This document shows positions 16,521 through 23,974 of a stretch of 62,498 nucleotides of DNA, in pieces. Under the pieces are notes generated by a model, which did not search any database, was not told where the DNA came from, and worked only from the letters and a program-made list of their open reading frames with translations. The DNA is from JACRJW01 sp964359095 (GTDB lineage Bacteria > Patescibacteriota > Patescibacteriia > UBA9934 > GWF2-40-263), in contig CAYHRJ010000001.1 in NCBI GenBank assembly GCA_964359095.1, forward strand, positions 1-62,498. The letters are read 5' to 3'. Both the position numbers and the translations under genes were made by a program. The first letter of the stretch is position 1; every line of letters starts with the position of its first letter.

Positions 16521-16549
16521 CGGATAATCGAAATTGGTAAGTCTGTCAA
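16521..16549 (-). promoter_or_regulatory. Candidate promoter for the ECF sigma operon
   Basis: TTGACA (16549-16544) lies 17 bases from TATCCG (16526-16521) on the minus strand. The -35 is perfect but the -10 is weak, so an alternative sigma or autoregulation is possible. Confidence 0.4.
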
Positions 16550-16575
16550 GACACGTCGCTCGCGAGCGACGTGTC
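16550..16575. repeat. TCGCGA-core palindrome at the sigma operon boundary
   Basis: GACACGTCGCTCGCGAGCGACGTGTC is a perfect 26-base palindrome. Its right end overlaps the stop codon of the membrane protein gene at 16574. It belongs to the ACGTCG..CGACGT family found at 17.88, 23.32, 61.64 and 62.47 kb. Confidence 0.8.
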
Positions 16576-17146
16576 AAGAGTAGTGTCCGTATCCTCGATC
16601 TTCTTTTCCTCCACCAAAGAGAGCCATGGCGATCACCGGCAACAGAACCCAAGCGGCTCGAGCGATGTCGCTCAAAAATAATGCTCGCGTGAATTGAGAA
16701 AGGACATCCACAAGATCGGTAGGAAAAAAAGAAAGAGTCACACTAACAAGCAGTCCCACGTGAAGAAACGAAAAAATCATGACTTGCCAAAGTTTGCCCT
16801 GCGTCGCGCCATGACCAAGAGTGCGCATGAGAGCTGAATGTGAGAGAAAAAAGAATAAGAGGATGAAGATACCAAGAAACACAGTGACGCGCAACGCAAA
16901 CGCATCGTTCACAGAAATGTTCGCACTGAACTCCGACACAAACGGAATGTAATTCACGATCGCAAGCGACATATAGATCGAGACAAGAATCACGATGATG
17001 CGATCACGACCAAGCGAGATGCCGTAGATGAGAGACGCGACAATAAAAAAGATCAGGATAAAGAGATCCCAGGTTGGATTGAGCCAGTTGATGCTCTCAA
17101 GTGCCCTCTGCGCAGCAGCTTGATCGAAGATGGCGGTTTGTAGCAT
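16574..17146 (-). CDS. Polytopic membrane protein, unknown function
   Basis: Protein of 190 aa with about five hydrophobic segments (residues about 26-45, 50-68, 85-105, 120-140, 160-180), including a phenylalanine/leucine-rich helix GIFILLFFFLSHS. The C terminus is short and polar, ending HYS. No family motif is recognised. It is a single gene between the sigma operon and the small orphan at 17179. The stop codon is made partly by a TCGCGA-core palindrome. Confidence 0.7.
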   Translation of the reverse strand: MLQTAIFDQAAAQRALESINWLNPTWDLFILIFFIVASLIYGISLGRDRIIVILVSIYMSLAIVNYIPFVSEFSANISVNDAFALRVTVFLGIFILLFFFLSHSALMRTLGHGATQGKLWQVMIFSFLHVGLLVSVTLSFFPTDLVDVLSQFTRALFLSDIARAAWVLLPVIAMALFGGGKEDRGYGHYS

Positions 17147-17178
17147 AGCCTCCTTTGTTGCTTGTCAGTATATCACGG

Positions 17179-17769
17179 TCAGACTCTCCCGTCTTTGATG
17201 TTCTTGGAGGATCCGCGAGCGAGAACACGGTCGAGGAGGTTGACATCGTCAACATTGAGCGTAGCCAACGCAATCTGCACACGACCACCAAAATCAATCT
17301 CTGTCCCATCCTGTGCAGACAATGCAACAGCTGTCGCTCGATGATGGCCTTCCAAACACACGATCGCGCCAGAGTCTTCGCGCTTCAATCCAATGAACGT
17401 CGTCGATGACGGAAACTGCTTCATCATGCCGGACACTTTTTCATGGTCGCTGAAAAATGTCCGCTGTTCTGGAATAGCGACAAGATCAGCAAACGAGTGA
17501 ACGTTGGGTTTGGGCAATCGCGACTGCCAGCCCGTAAATGGACCAACCAACATGGCAGGGATGTCATGCATGGGATCGGTGAATTCGTAGATCACCCAGT
17601 CACGATCTTCTGCCTGAATCTGCGAGGCACTGAACCGTCTCCACGACTCCCAAGAATCCCAACCTTTGATCGTGGTCGCGCAATGAATCCACCCAGGATC
17701 GTTTCCCTCACGTTGTTTCCAGTCTTGGAAGACAGACTCCCAAGTAGTTGGTTTGATAAATTTCGTCAT
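17179..17769 (-). CDS. Orphan protein with a ParB/sulfiredoxin-like EGHHR motif
   Basis: Protein of 196 aa, soluble. The central part contains many aromatic residues (WESVFQDWK, WDSWESWRR). Near residue 147 it has CLEGHHRATAVALS, which resembles the GHHR motif of ParB/sulfiredoxin-like nucleotide-binding folds. I chose the ATG at 17769; the open frame continues upstream through a structured, terminator-bearing region and should not be taken as coding. Function unknown. Confidence 0.7.
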   Translation of the reverse strand: MTKFIKPTTWESVFQDWKQREGNDPGWIHCATTIKGWDSWESWRRFSASQIQAEDRDWVIYEFTDPMHDIPAMLVGPFTGWQSRLPKPNVHSFADLVAIPEQRTFFSDHEKVSGMMKQFPSSTTFIGLKREDSGAIVCLEGHHRATAVALSAQDGTEIDFGGRVQIALATLNVDDVNLLDRVLARGSSKNIKDGRV

Positions 17770-17807
17770 AGCGATGAGTGAAGGATAACAGAACGAGCCA
17801 CTCTTCA

Positions 17808-17836
17808 CCAAAACAAAACCCGCCGTTGAGTGGCGG
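17808..17836 (-). terminator. Terminator of the candidate ncRNA
   Basis: On the minus strand CCGCCACTCAACGGCGG is followed by GTTTTGTTTTGG. It lies about 40 bases upstream of the orphan gene start at 17769, so it separates that gene from the upstream transcript. Confidence 0.75.
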
Positions 17837-17878
17837 ATGTTGTTTGGACCCGGGCTCGCTGAATTTACAGCTGGTGGA

Positions 17879-17902
17879 CCACGTCGTTCGCGAACGACGT
17901 GG
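17879..17902. repeat. ACGTCG-TTCGCGAA-CGACGT palindrome flanked by GGTGGACC direct repeats
   Basis: CC-ACGTCGTTCGCGAACGACGT-GG is a perfect palindrome. The 20-base core is bordered on both sides by GGTGGACC (17873-17880 and 17901-17908), which looks like an 8-base target duplication. Confidence 0.75.
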
Positions 17903-18175
17903 TGGACCCGACGGGATTTGCACGGCGAGGACAGTGAGTAGAGAGACTGATTTTTCTCAGTTTCTCTCGAACGACGCAGCCGTCCTGTTCGAACGAAGTG
18001 AGAACAACACCCGTATTGGTCGGTGCTAACTCGACTAGGGTTACCAATTACCCTCACGGGCCCATGAGCCCGGGAAAAATAAAATCCCCCAACGTCAAAG
18101 ACCAAATGGCCTTTGTATTGAGGGAGTTTATTGTTAGCACCGACACTGTGAGGGCAATGCCCTAGTCGTAGCTAC

Positions 18176-18204
18176 AGTAGACCACGTCCTAGATCATTTG
18201 TCAA
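18176..18204 (-). promoter_or_regulatory. Promoter of the candidate ncRNA
   Basis: TTGACA (18204-18199), 17 bases, TCTACT (18181-18176) on the minus strand. The start point would be near 18169. Confidence 0.55.
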
Positions 18205-18235
18205 AGCTGATCTGTGGAAAATTCTTCTGTAAAAA

Positions 18236-18276
18236 ATAATAGCCCCGTGCCAAGCCTTGAGGTTGGGTCGGGGCGA
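18236..18276 (-). terminator. Terminator after the small orphan gene at 18287
   Basis: On the minus strand GCCCCGACCCAACC-TCAA-GGCTTGGCACGGGGC is followed by TATTATTTTTTA. Confidence 0.85.
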
Positions 18277-18286
18277 GCGAGGATGG

Positions 18287-18532
18287 CTAGAGCAGGGCGG
18301 AGAGTGGCGAACCCTTAACAGTCTCATCGAGCAAAGCGTGCCATCGAAGGGCCAGCTTCAGTCGGCGGCCGCGCTCTGCAGCTTCTGGTCCAACTGTCTC
18401 TGTGGACTCACCCACAATCACATCCTTGGTCAGGTATGCACTGAGGGCATCGAGCTCCTCGTCCGAAATATCTCCACCTGATCGAAAGTGGTCAAGCAGT
18501 CGCTCTGCGTGATCGGCACCGGTGATTTCCAT
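18287..18532 (-). CDS. Small orphan protein, single-gene unit
   Basis: Soluble acidic protein of 81 aa, predicted mostly helical (HAERLLDHFRSGGDISDEELDALSAYL). The start is supported by AGGAGAT eleven bases upstream (CTAGGAGATCATCATGG). It has its own terminator. Base use is richer in G+C and more regular than in the neighbouring genes, a style shared with genes at 901, 28827, 35582 and 58269. No family recognised. Confidence 0.6.
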   Translation of the reverse strand: MEITGADHAERLLDHFRSGGDISDEELDALSAYLTKDVIVGESTETVGPEAAERGRRLKLALRWHALLDETVKGSPLSALL

Positions 18533-18638
18533 GATGATCTCCTAGCAGGATTCAAACATATTGGATCGTAGTTGTCAATCTCAGCTCTCTCAAAATCAAA
18601 CAAAAACAGCCTTTCAGCTGCTTTCTCTGATCTAGCTT

Positions 18639-19004
18639 TTACTCAGCCATGGCGACCGACGGTGTGGAGCTAGAGAGATACGTTGGCATCTCGGACTCGA
18701 CGAAGCCGAGCATCTTCACGGAGCGGGCGACGTGATCGAGTGACTGCACTTTGCGCGCTTCGAGTTGTAAGTTTTGTTGCAAAAGAGAGAGTTCGCTGAT
18801 TTGGGTTTCTAGCTCGCGCATTTGATAGCCTTTGGTGGTCGCGGCGTTCACTTGGATAATCTGAGTGATGAGGAGCAAGCCAACGATCACAAGAGACGCG
18901 ATATTCAAACCAACGACATGCTCGCCGAGAAAAATTCCTAGACTCTTTTTTTGTGAAAAAGATTCTCCAGAATAAAGAACAGATTGTGCGGGGATCGAGT
19001 ACAT
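18639..19004 (-). CDS. ftsL: FtsL-like cell-division protein
   Basis: Protein of 121 aa with a single transmembrane helix (about 31-50) followed by a leucine-zipper-like coiled coil (QMRELETQISELSLLQQNLQ, about 60-80) and a short extracytoplasmic tail. That layout, and its place directly after rsmH, identify it as the FtsL-type member of the FtsQLB divisome complex. Sequence similarity within FtsL is always low, so position carries much of the argument. A TAGG-family repeat separates it from rsmH. Confidence 0.75.
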   Translation of the reverse strand: MYSIPAQSVLYSGESFSQKKSLGIFLGEHVVGLNIASLVIVGLLLITQIIQVNAATTKGYQMRELETQISELSLLQQNLQLEARKVQSLDHVARSVKMLGFVESEMPTYLSSSTPSVAMAE

Positions 19005-19030
19005 ACAGACAGTGGGGATGTCTTAGTTAT

Positions 19031-19112
19031 GAAGGTAGTAGGTTTTAGGTGGTAGGTGTTAGGTTTTGGAAAATTCCGAAAACCTACAACCTAATCACTA
19101 AACCCTACAACC
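19031..19112. repeat. TAGG-family inverted repeat between rsmH and ftsL
   Basis: GTAGTAGGTTTTAGGTGGTA on the left and AAACCTACAACCTAATCAC plus AAACCCTACAACC on the right flank a GGAAAATTCC centre. The right end supplies the last codons and stop of rsmH. Confidence 0.7.
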
Positions 19113-19974
19113 TTGTTTTCTCGGCAACGCGCAGTTTGGCTGAGCGAGCGCGAGGGTTCTTTCTCACCTCCTCTTGGGAAGGAGTGATCACGTGCTTGTT
19201 CACGAGGCTCAGATCGGCACGAGACTTGAGGAACCGTTTCACCAGGCGATCTTCCAGAGAATGGAAGCTGATGATGGCGATTCTCCCGCCTGGCACAAGC
19301 AGGTCGACGAAGTCTGGAAGGGCTCGCTCGAGCTCTCCGAGTTCGTCGTTCACCGTGATCCTGAGTGCTTGGAACACTCGGGTTGCACCGTGCGTTCTCC
19401 CCTGTCTTCTAAGCGCCTTTGAAAGACACTCGACAAGGGAAGCCGTCGTTTCGATCCGTGCGACTTTTCGACACTCGACGATCGCCTCTGCTGCCTGCGC
19501 AGCTTTTGGTTCCTCACCATAGAGTCGGAACACACGTGCGAGTTCCTCTTGCGACCACTCGTTCACGATCACCTCGGCGGTGAGCATTTGTGATTGGTCG
19601 AAGCGCATATCAAGCGGACCGTCGTTCACAAACGAGAATCCTCGAGTCGGATCGTCCACATGAACGGACGAGAATCCGAGATCCAGGAGAATTCCGTTCA
19701 CACGATCGAAACCGTGATGAGCGGCGTGAGTCTTTGCGTGTGAGTAACTATCGCGCACCAACACGACAGCATCACCAAACCCCGAAAGCCGCTCACGCGC
19801 AGTCTCGAGATTTTTGGCATCACGATCAATGCCGAGCAGACGGCCGCCAGGGAAGACACGCGCAAGCAATGCTTGTGCATGTCCCCCCAGCCCCACTGTG
19901 CCGTCTATCAAAAAGTCGTTCGGCTCCGGCTTGAGGTTTTCAATCACCTCGGTAAGGAGGACAGGTTGGTGCAT
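19105..19974 (-). CDS. rsmH: 16S rRNA (cytosine-1402-N4)-methyltransferase
   Basis: SAM-dependent methyltransferase (MraW) modifying the ribosomal decoding centre; 289 aa. The start MHQPVLLTEVIENLKP is the family's N terminus, with a purine-rich AGGGGG upstream; the longer open frame from 20154 overlaps the end of mraZ and lacks homology. SAM-binding motif DGTVGLGGHAQALL, LGIDRDAKNL, the signature GILLDLGFSS and the late ISFHSLEDRLVK are present. It follows mraZ by 94 bases in the classical division-cluster order. Confidence 0.96.
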   Translation of the reverse strand: MHQPVLLTEVIENLKPEPNDFLIDGTVGLGGHAQALLARVFPGGRLLGIDRDAKNLETARERLSGFGDAVVLVRDSYSHAKTHAAHHGFDRVNGILLDLGFSSVHVDDPTRGFSFVNDGPLDMRFDQSQMLTAEVIVNEWSQEELARVFRLYGEEPKAAQAAEAIVECRKVARIETTASLVECLSKALRRQGRTHGATRVFQALRITVNDELGELERALPDFVDLLVPGGRIAIISFHSLEDRLVKRFLKSRADLSLVNKHVITPSQEEVRKNPRARSAKLRVAEKTRL

Positions 19975-20068
19975 AAAAATTCCGCCCCCTGTTAGGATGC
20001 CGGGATTGAAGTGCTTCTCGTGGAAAGGTTCATTAACCACGAGACACACTCCAAACCGCGCACCCAAA

Positions 20069-20500
20069 CTACACTCCGAGCTCACCCAGTTTTTCAGCGA
20101 CCGCATCTGCGTCGCTCTCAACTTTCTTCTTGTACGCATCCCATCGCTGTTCATCCCAAATCTCGACGCGATTATAGAGGCCGGCCACGACTGTGGTCTT
20201 CTCTAAACTGGCGTACACACGAAGATACTCCGGCAACACGACGCGTCCCTGTTTATCCATTTCCACATCCATGGCACCCGCAAGCATGAGACGGGCGAAG
20301 GCGCGGCTATTGGATTGCCCCAGGGGCAAACTTGCGAGTTTCTGCGCGAGCTTACCCCACTCCTCCTTGGGGAACAGGAACAGCGACGTGTCCAGACCTC
20401 GCGTGACAACGGCCCCCTTTGCAAGGTCTTTGCGAAACTTTACTGGAATCGCAAGACGTCCTTTTTCATCGATTGTATGTTTATACTCGCCTATGAACAT
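20069..20500 (-). CDS. mraZ: Transcriptional regulator MraZ
   Basis: DNA-binding regulator of the division and cell wall cluster, 143 aa, with two SpoVT/AbrB-like repeats. The family start MFIGEYKHTIDEKGRLAIP is at 20500; the second repeat contains MDVEMDKQGRVVLPEYLR. It heads an mraZ-rsmH-ftsL transcription unit. GTGG repeats upstream fit MraZ operators, so it probably represses its own promoter. Confidence 0.96.
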   Translation of the reverse strand: MFIGEYKHTIDEKGRLAIPVKFRKDLAKGAVVTRGLDTSLFLFPKEEWGKLAQKLASLPLGQSNSRAFARLMLAGAMDVEMDKQGRVVLPEYLRVYASLEKTTVVAGLYNRVEIWDEQRWDAYKKKVESDADAVAEKLGELGV

Positions 20501-20562
20501 ACTGGGCCGCTTGGGTGGGATTAAACAAAAGTGAGCACCAATCGAGACCATGCTCGATCGAT

Positions 20563-20583
20563 CCCCACTTATCTCCACCTATC
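20563..20583 (-). promoter_or_regulatory. Candidate MraZ operator
   Basis: On the minus strand GATAGGTGGAGATAAGTGGG shows two GTGG(A/G)G boxes with a 10-base period, as in known MraZ-binding sites. It lies just downstream of the -10 element, where binding would block transcription. Confidence 0.6.
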
Positions 20584-20586
20584 ACC

Positions 20587-20615
20587 ATTCTAAACCACTC
20601 GATGACACGGGTCAA
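20587..20615 (-). promoter_or_regulatory. Promoter of mraZ-rsmH-ftsL
   Basis: TTGACC (20615-20610), 17 bases, TAGAAT (20592-20587) on the minus strand, a strong housekeeping-type promoter about 90 bases before mraZ. Confidence 0.75.
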
Positions 20616-20640
20616 CCAAACTTACCCACAGCTCACAAAC

Positions 20641-20664
20641 AAAAAAGCCCAGGACCCTGGGCAA
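20641..20664 (-). terminator. Terminator upstream of mraZ
   Basis: On the minus strand GCCCAGGGTCCTGGGC is followed by TTTTTT. It ends the gene at 20695 and insulates the mraZ promoter. Confidence 0.85.
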
Positions 20665-20694
20665 TGATAACGTCCTTAAAACAGAAAAAATCTT

Positions 20695-21318
20695 TCAGCT
20701 TAATCCGTCGAAAACTCGTTTGTAAATAGACTCAATTCCCTCTTGCATGCGTTCATCACTGAGTATCTTTTCAACATGACTCATGACCAAATCAATAACT
20801 TGAGCATTCGCGCTCAACGTCATCCAAAAATCCCGGTAATGATCAAGGGTTGGTCGTTGCTGATAAAGCGTTTTCTGAATCTGACTATACGCATGCATGA
20901 TTTCAGGATCTTCATCATGCGGTCGCTTAAGAAACTGAATGTTAAGTATCATCTCCACTTTCCCGTCCATCGCCTGGTAACTTTGAATATCCTCAACGAC
21001 CTTTGCAGCGGAAATGAACTGCCATACCTGATTGCCTTGCTCTGCTTTTTCTTCAGGCCACGGAGAAAGTCCGACATAGTGCGGGTAAGCGTGATGGTCA
21101 TAGAGCAGATGCGTGGCCCAACCTTTCTCAAAATCGGAAAGTCCCACAGCAAAAGGATCATGAGGGCTGGTACCTGCGTGAGTGAGATGCCGATCGATCT
21201 TCGTCATGTATCGCGAGTCTGGATAAATCGTCCCAGCGTAGTAAGCCGCCTCATCAACGACTCCAAGACGATCCTTCAAGTCACGAGCAAAACGAACATG
21301 TGTGAGCTCCATGGCCAT
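20695..21318 (-). CDS. Helical protein resembling zinc-dependent phospholipase C
   Basis: Protein of 207 aa (ATG 21318; an ATG at 21312 or a longer start at 21342 are possible). The arrangement AGTIYPDSRY, then DRHLTHAG, then KGWATHLLYDHHAY gives histidine/aspartate residues spaced as in bacterial zinc-dependent phospholipase C-like or HD-like all-helical hydrolases. No signal peptide is seen. The start lies two bases after the Ham1-type NTPase stop, so both are co-transcribed and end at the terminator at 20641. Assignment to the PLC-like fold is tentative. Confidence 0.6.
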   Translation of the reverse strand: MAMELTHVRFARDLKDRLGVVDEAAYYAGTIYPDSRYMTKIDRHLTHAGTSPHDPFAVGLSDFEKGWATHLLYDHHAYPHYVGLSPWPEEKAEQGNQVWQFISAAKVVEDIQSYQAMDGKVEMILNIQFLKRPHDEDPEIMHAYSQIQKTLYQQRPTLDHYRDFWMTLSANAQVIDLVMSHVEKILSDERMQEGIESIYKRVFDGLS

Positions 21319-21320
21319 AT

Positions 21321-21911
21321 CTACTTTTTTACCGTTAGCCACTGACCTAACTGCAAAAATTGATTATGCGCGGAAAAATAGTTTAGCCACTCCTCCATTT
21401 GCTGATCCATCATCTCCGATAACGCCTTCTTGTTCTTCGCATCGAGCATCTTGGGGACGTAGAGTCGCCAGTAGTCGGACATCATCGTTCGTTTGATTGG
21501 CCGAGGTTTCTCGGCGATCACGCCCTTCTCGATAAATGTAAACAACTTTTGCTTGCCTGCACCATAGACGTACGCGACGGTCATGCGCCATTCGCATCTT
21601 CGAGACTTTGCTCCTCGGAGCGCTCGAAGGATCCCGTCAATGCCAAGCGTCTTGAGCGAAAACTTAATATGCGTCATGGGAAACCCACCGAGCTCCTCGA
21701 TAAAAAATCCTGAGTCCTCAACCATGCAGGGCTTCTTGAATTTCTTAAACGCCTGCTTGGCCTTCTCAAGGGCAATCTCGGCAGGATCTTCCGATCGACT
21801 TTCGATCAGATCGACCTTCAACTGTTCTACACGAATTCCAAACGGCTTGAGCGTTGCTTGAGCGTTCGCTACTTTTCCAGAATTTGAAGTGACGAAAAAA
21901 ATGGTTTTCAT
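21321..21911 (-). CDS. Ham1/RdgB-type non-canonical purine NTP pyrophosphatase
   Basis: House-cleaning nucleotide hydrolase of 196 aa that removes ITP/XTP from the pool. Family motifs are the N-terminal FVTSNSGKVANA (6-17), the central CMVEDSGFFIEELGGFP with the catalytic acidic residues, and VIAEKPRP. The C-terminal SHR motif of canonical RdgB is replaced by a longer helical tail (MMDQQMEEWLNYF), so it belongs to a divergent subgroup. It sits between uvrC and the PLC-like gene. Confidence 0.85.
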   Translation of the reverse strand: MKTIFFVTSNSGKVANAQATLKPFGIRVEQLKVDLIESRSEDPAEIALEKAKQAFKKFKKPCMVEDSGFFIEELGGFPMTHIKFSLKTLGIDGILRALRGAKSRRCEWRMTVAYVYGAGKQKLFTFIEKGVIAEKPRPIKRTMMSDYWRLYVPKMLDAKNKKALSEMMDQQMEEWLNYFSAHNQFLQLGQWLTVKK

Positions 21912-21926
21912 ACTGTCAGCATTCTA

Positions 21927-23294
21927 TCATGTTCCAATCGACTGTTTTCCTCTCAACGTCCTGTGATACTTCACTGCAAACCTGTGCGCTTCATCACGCG
22001 CGCGCTGGAACAGTTCTTTGCCTCGTGAGATGACGCGTTGTAGATCTTGATTGTCATGATCATACACGAGTCGATCTTGCTTGCGATCAAATCCTTTTGC
22101 GATACCAATAATCGGCACTTCCACGCCAAGTTCGTCCAAAACATCCTGCACGCGATTCACCTGCGGCTCTCCTCCGTCGATGATCATGAGCTCAGGAAGC
22201 TCCCAGGCTCCCACTGCACTCCCACCCCCCTTGATCCCCCCTCCGCCTTCGCCAAGGCTTCGGCGGACAGGTCGGGCAGGGGGGAAGGCTCTTTTCAAGC
22301 GTCTTCTCATCACTTCCTCCATGCACGCCACGTCGTTGGCTCCCTTGACCGTCTTGATCTTGAATTTGCGATAGAGGTTCTTCGCGGGTTTCCCTTCCAC
22401 AAACACCACCATCGATCCCACGGCAGATGTTCCCGAGATGTTACTGATGTCGTAGCCCTCGATGCGTCCCATGAGATTGACGGTGCCGTCTGTCTCCTTC
22501 TTGGTAAACGGCAGCTCGTAATCTTCTCGAGAGATGAGCGCGATGTCTTGGATGTGCGTCAGCGCGCTCAGCCGACGAACAAGCACAGCAGCTTTCTCAA
22601 ACTGAAGTTTCTTGGCGGCGAGCGTCATCTCTTTTTTGAGCTCGCGCTCGAGCTTCGCCTTCTTCCCATCAAAAAATAAAATCAGCTGTCGAATCACATG
22701 TCGATAATCCGTTTTGCTAATCGTCCCAGTACACACTCCTGGGCATTTCCCGATCTGCGCATTGAAGCATGGACGACGCTGTCCAGGCTCACACGTGGAC
22801 CAAGGAATACCGCGACGGATCATGTCCAAGGCCATTTTCAAAGAACGACTGCTGGTATACGGACCGAAGACGCGCAAAAAATTTTTTCCGGCGGAGCCTG
22901 ATCCAGCCTTTAGGCGGGACTTTCCCAACGTGAGTTCATGTCCACGAATCAACTGCGGACGCGGATAGGGCTCGTCCGTGATCACCAGATACAAAAACGT
23001 CTTATCATCGCGGCCAAGGATATTGTACTTGGGTCGCCGCGCTTGGATCTCGTTGGCCTCCAAGACCAATGCCTCGATCACAGTTGGCGTCTGGTGATAA
23101 TCGATTCTGGCAATCTGTGCGACCATCTCACCGATTCTGTCATCGTGAGCTTTTACAAAATACGAACCCACTCGTCGTTTCAGGGACGTGGCTTTGCCAA
23201 TATAAAGCAGATGACCTGCACGATCGTAATAAAAATACACACCCGGGCCATCAGGAAGTTTACCGTTTTTCAATTTGATTTCAGCTGGAATCAT
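21927..23294 (-). CDS. uvrC: Excinuclease ABC subunit C, short form
   Basis: Dual-incision nuclease of nucleotide excision repair; 455 aa from the ATG at 23294. Domains in order: GIY-YIG nuclease (GVYFYYDRAGHLLYIGKATS), cysteine cluster (PCFNAQIGKCPGVC), UVR motif (KKLQFEKAAVLVRRL), and the RNase H-like 5'-incision domain (EGYDISNISGTSAVGSMVVF, then IDGGEPQVN). It ends at RTLRGKQ, so the C-terminal tandem HhH DNA-binding domain of full UvrC is missing. Residues about 335-362 include a repeat-encoded insert (PVRRSLGEGGGGIKGGG). Confidence 0.95.
   Translation of the reverse strand: MIPAEIKLKNGKLPDGPGVYFYYDRAGHLLYIGKATSLKRRVGSYFVKAHDDRIGEMVAQIARIDYHQTPTVIEALVLEANEIQARRPKYNILGRDDKTFLYLVITDEPYPRPQLIRGHELTLGKSRLKAGSGSAGKNFLRVFGPYTSSRSLKMALDMIRRGIPWSTCEPGQRRPCFNAQIGKCPGVCTGTISKTDYRHVIRQLILFFDGKKAKLERELKKEMTLAAKKLQFEKAAVLVRRLSALTHIQDIALISREDYELPFTKKETDGTVNLMGRIEGYDISNISGTSAVGSMVVFVEGKPAKNLYRKFKIKTVKGANDVACMEEVMRRRLKRAFPPARPVRRSLGEGGGGIKGGGSAVGAWELPELMIIDGGEPQVNRVQDVLDELGVEVPIIGIAKGFDRKQDRLVYDHDNQDLQRVISRGKELFQRARDEAHRFAVKYHRTLRGKQSIGT
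22242..22267. repeat. TCCGCC..GGCGGA palindrome inserted in frame in uvrC
   Basis: TCCGCCTTCGCC-AA-GGCTTCGGCGGA, 26 bases, same core as the 84-bp repeat in dnaX. It is bordered by GGGGG/CCCCC-rich arms (22225-22240 and 22275-22284) that also pair. Confidence 0.75.
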
Positions 23295-23318
23295 ACTCAA
23301 AATCCTATCATGACTCTT

Positions 23319-23373
23319 GCCACGTCGCTCGCCACGATCGTTCGCGAACGACGTGGCTCGCGAACGACGTGGC
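23319..23373. repeat. Double TCGCGAA-core palindrome upstream of uvrC
   Basis: GCCACGTCGCTCG, CGATCGTTCGCGAACGACGT and a repeat of CTCGCGAACGACGTGGC form nested hairpins of the ACGTCG..CGACGT family. It lies 24 bases before the uvrC start, between divergent genes. Confidence 0.75.
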
Positions 23374-23410
23374 TTGCGATTCAAGAACATGCCTGCTACC
23401 CTTCCTGCAT

Positions 23411-23950
23411 ATGAAATATTTCCTTTCTTTCTTGACAGTCCTTGCGCTTGTCGGCGCCGGATGCACTGCCAAAACTGATTCACAGACATCTGCTGAAGCA
23501 AACGCGGACACACAGCAGGTCGTTGAACAAGATATCAGCGAGCCGTCGGAAGTTGACTCTGGTGATACAGACACAACAGACGGAACCGTCGATGTGGAAC
23601 TGATCACACAAGATGTAGAGACCGGATCTACGACGAATGAAAACGGCGTGCCCGTCTTCGAGGTCGTGCTCGGTGCACAAGCAGACGTAGAAGTCGACAT
23701 GGAAGCAGGAAACTTTTTCTTTGACACAAAAGAAATCAAGGTCTCACCTGGTGACCGAGTCAGCATCACCTTCACCAAGAACTCGGGGTTCCATACCTTC
23801 GTCATCGATGAGATCGACTTAAACTTCACTGTCACGGAAGGCGAAGTTCTGAACTTCACCGCACCAACGGAACCAGGATCCTATCCCATTTACTGCGACA
23901 TCGGCTCCCACCGCGCGTTTGGGATGGAAGGAATGCTGATTGTGGAATAA
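23411..23950 (+). CDS. Exported cupredoxin-like (blue-copper) protein, probable lipoprotein
   Basis: Protein of 179 aa. The N-terminal hydrophobic segment ends LALVGAGC, close to a lipobox. A long acidic, threonine-rich linker (about 20-80) leads to a cupredoxin domain. Copper ligands typical of plastocyanin-like folds are visible: His in SGFHTFVID, then Cys-His-Met in YCDIGSHRAFGMEGML. It could carry electrons or buffer copper at the outer face of the membrane. It is a single gene divergent from uvrC, followed by a terminator. Confidence 0.85.
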   Translation: MKYFLSFLTVLALVGAGCTAKTDSQTSAEANADTQQVVEQDISEPSEVDSGDTDTTDGTVDVELITQDVETGSTTNENGVPVFEVVLGAQADVEVDMEAGNFFFDTKEIKVSPGDRVSITFTKNSGFHTFVIDEIDLNFTVTEGEVLNFTAPTEPGSYPIYCDIGSHRAFGMEGMLIVE

Positions 23951-23974
23951 AGATTTTGATAAAGATCATCTGTA

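Larger units (their letters stand above)
17806..18169 (-). ncRNA. Candidate structured non-coding RNA, class not identified
   Basis: A promoter-like element (18176-18204) and a strong terminator (17808-17836) bracket about 360 bases that hold no convincing gene. Long-range pairs include GGTGCTAAC with GTTAGCACC, ACAGTG near the 5' end with CACTGT near the 3' end, and several local hairpins (GGGT..ACCC, CGGGC..GCCCG). Near the 3' side, AAATCCCGT-CGGGTCC-A-CCA has tRNA/tmRNA-like spacing, and CGACTAGGG near the 5' end vaguely resembles tmRNA. However, the T stem does not pair and no tag reading frame is convincing. A palindrome is inserted at 17879-17902. Confidence 0.5.

Noticed and set aside
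17770..18105. N-terminal extension of the EGHHR orphan to 18105
   Set aside because: It would read through a terminator, a TCGCGA palindrome and paired RNA segments, and has no protein-like composition.
17806..18169. tmRNA (ssrA)
   Set aside because: CGACTAGGG and a CCA-type end are suggestive, but acceptor pairing is imperfect, the T stem does not pair and no tag ending like ALAA is encoded. Kept only as an unclassified ncRNA.
23308..23859. Leftward 183-codon serine/threonine-rich frame opposite the cupredoxin gene
   Set aside because: Low-complexity shadow frame; the cupredoxin gene has a signal peptide and copper ligands on the other strand.
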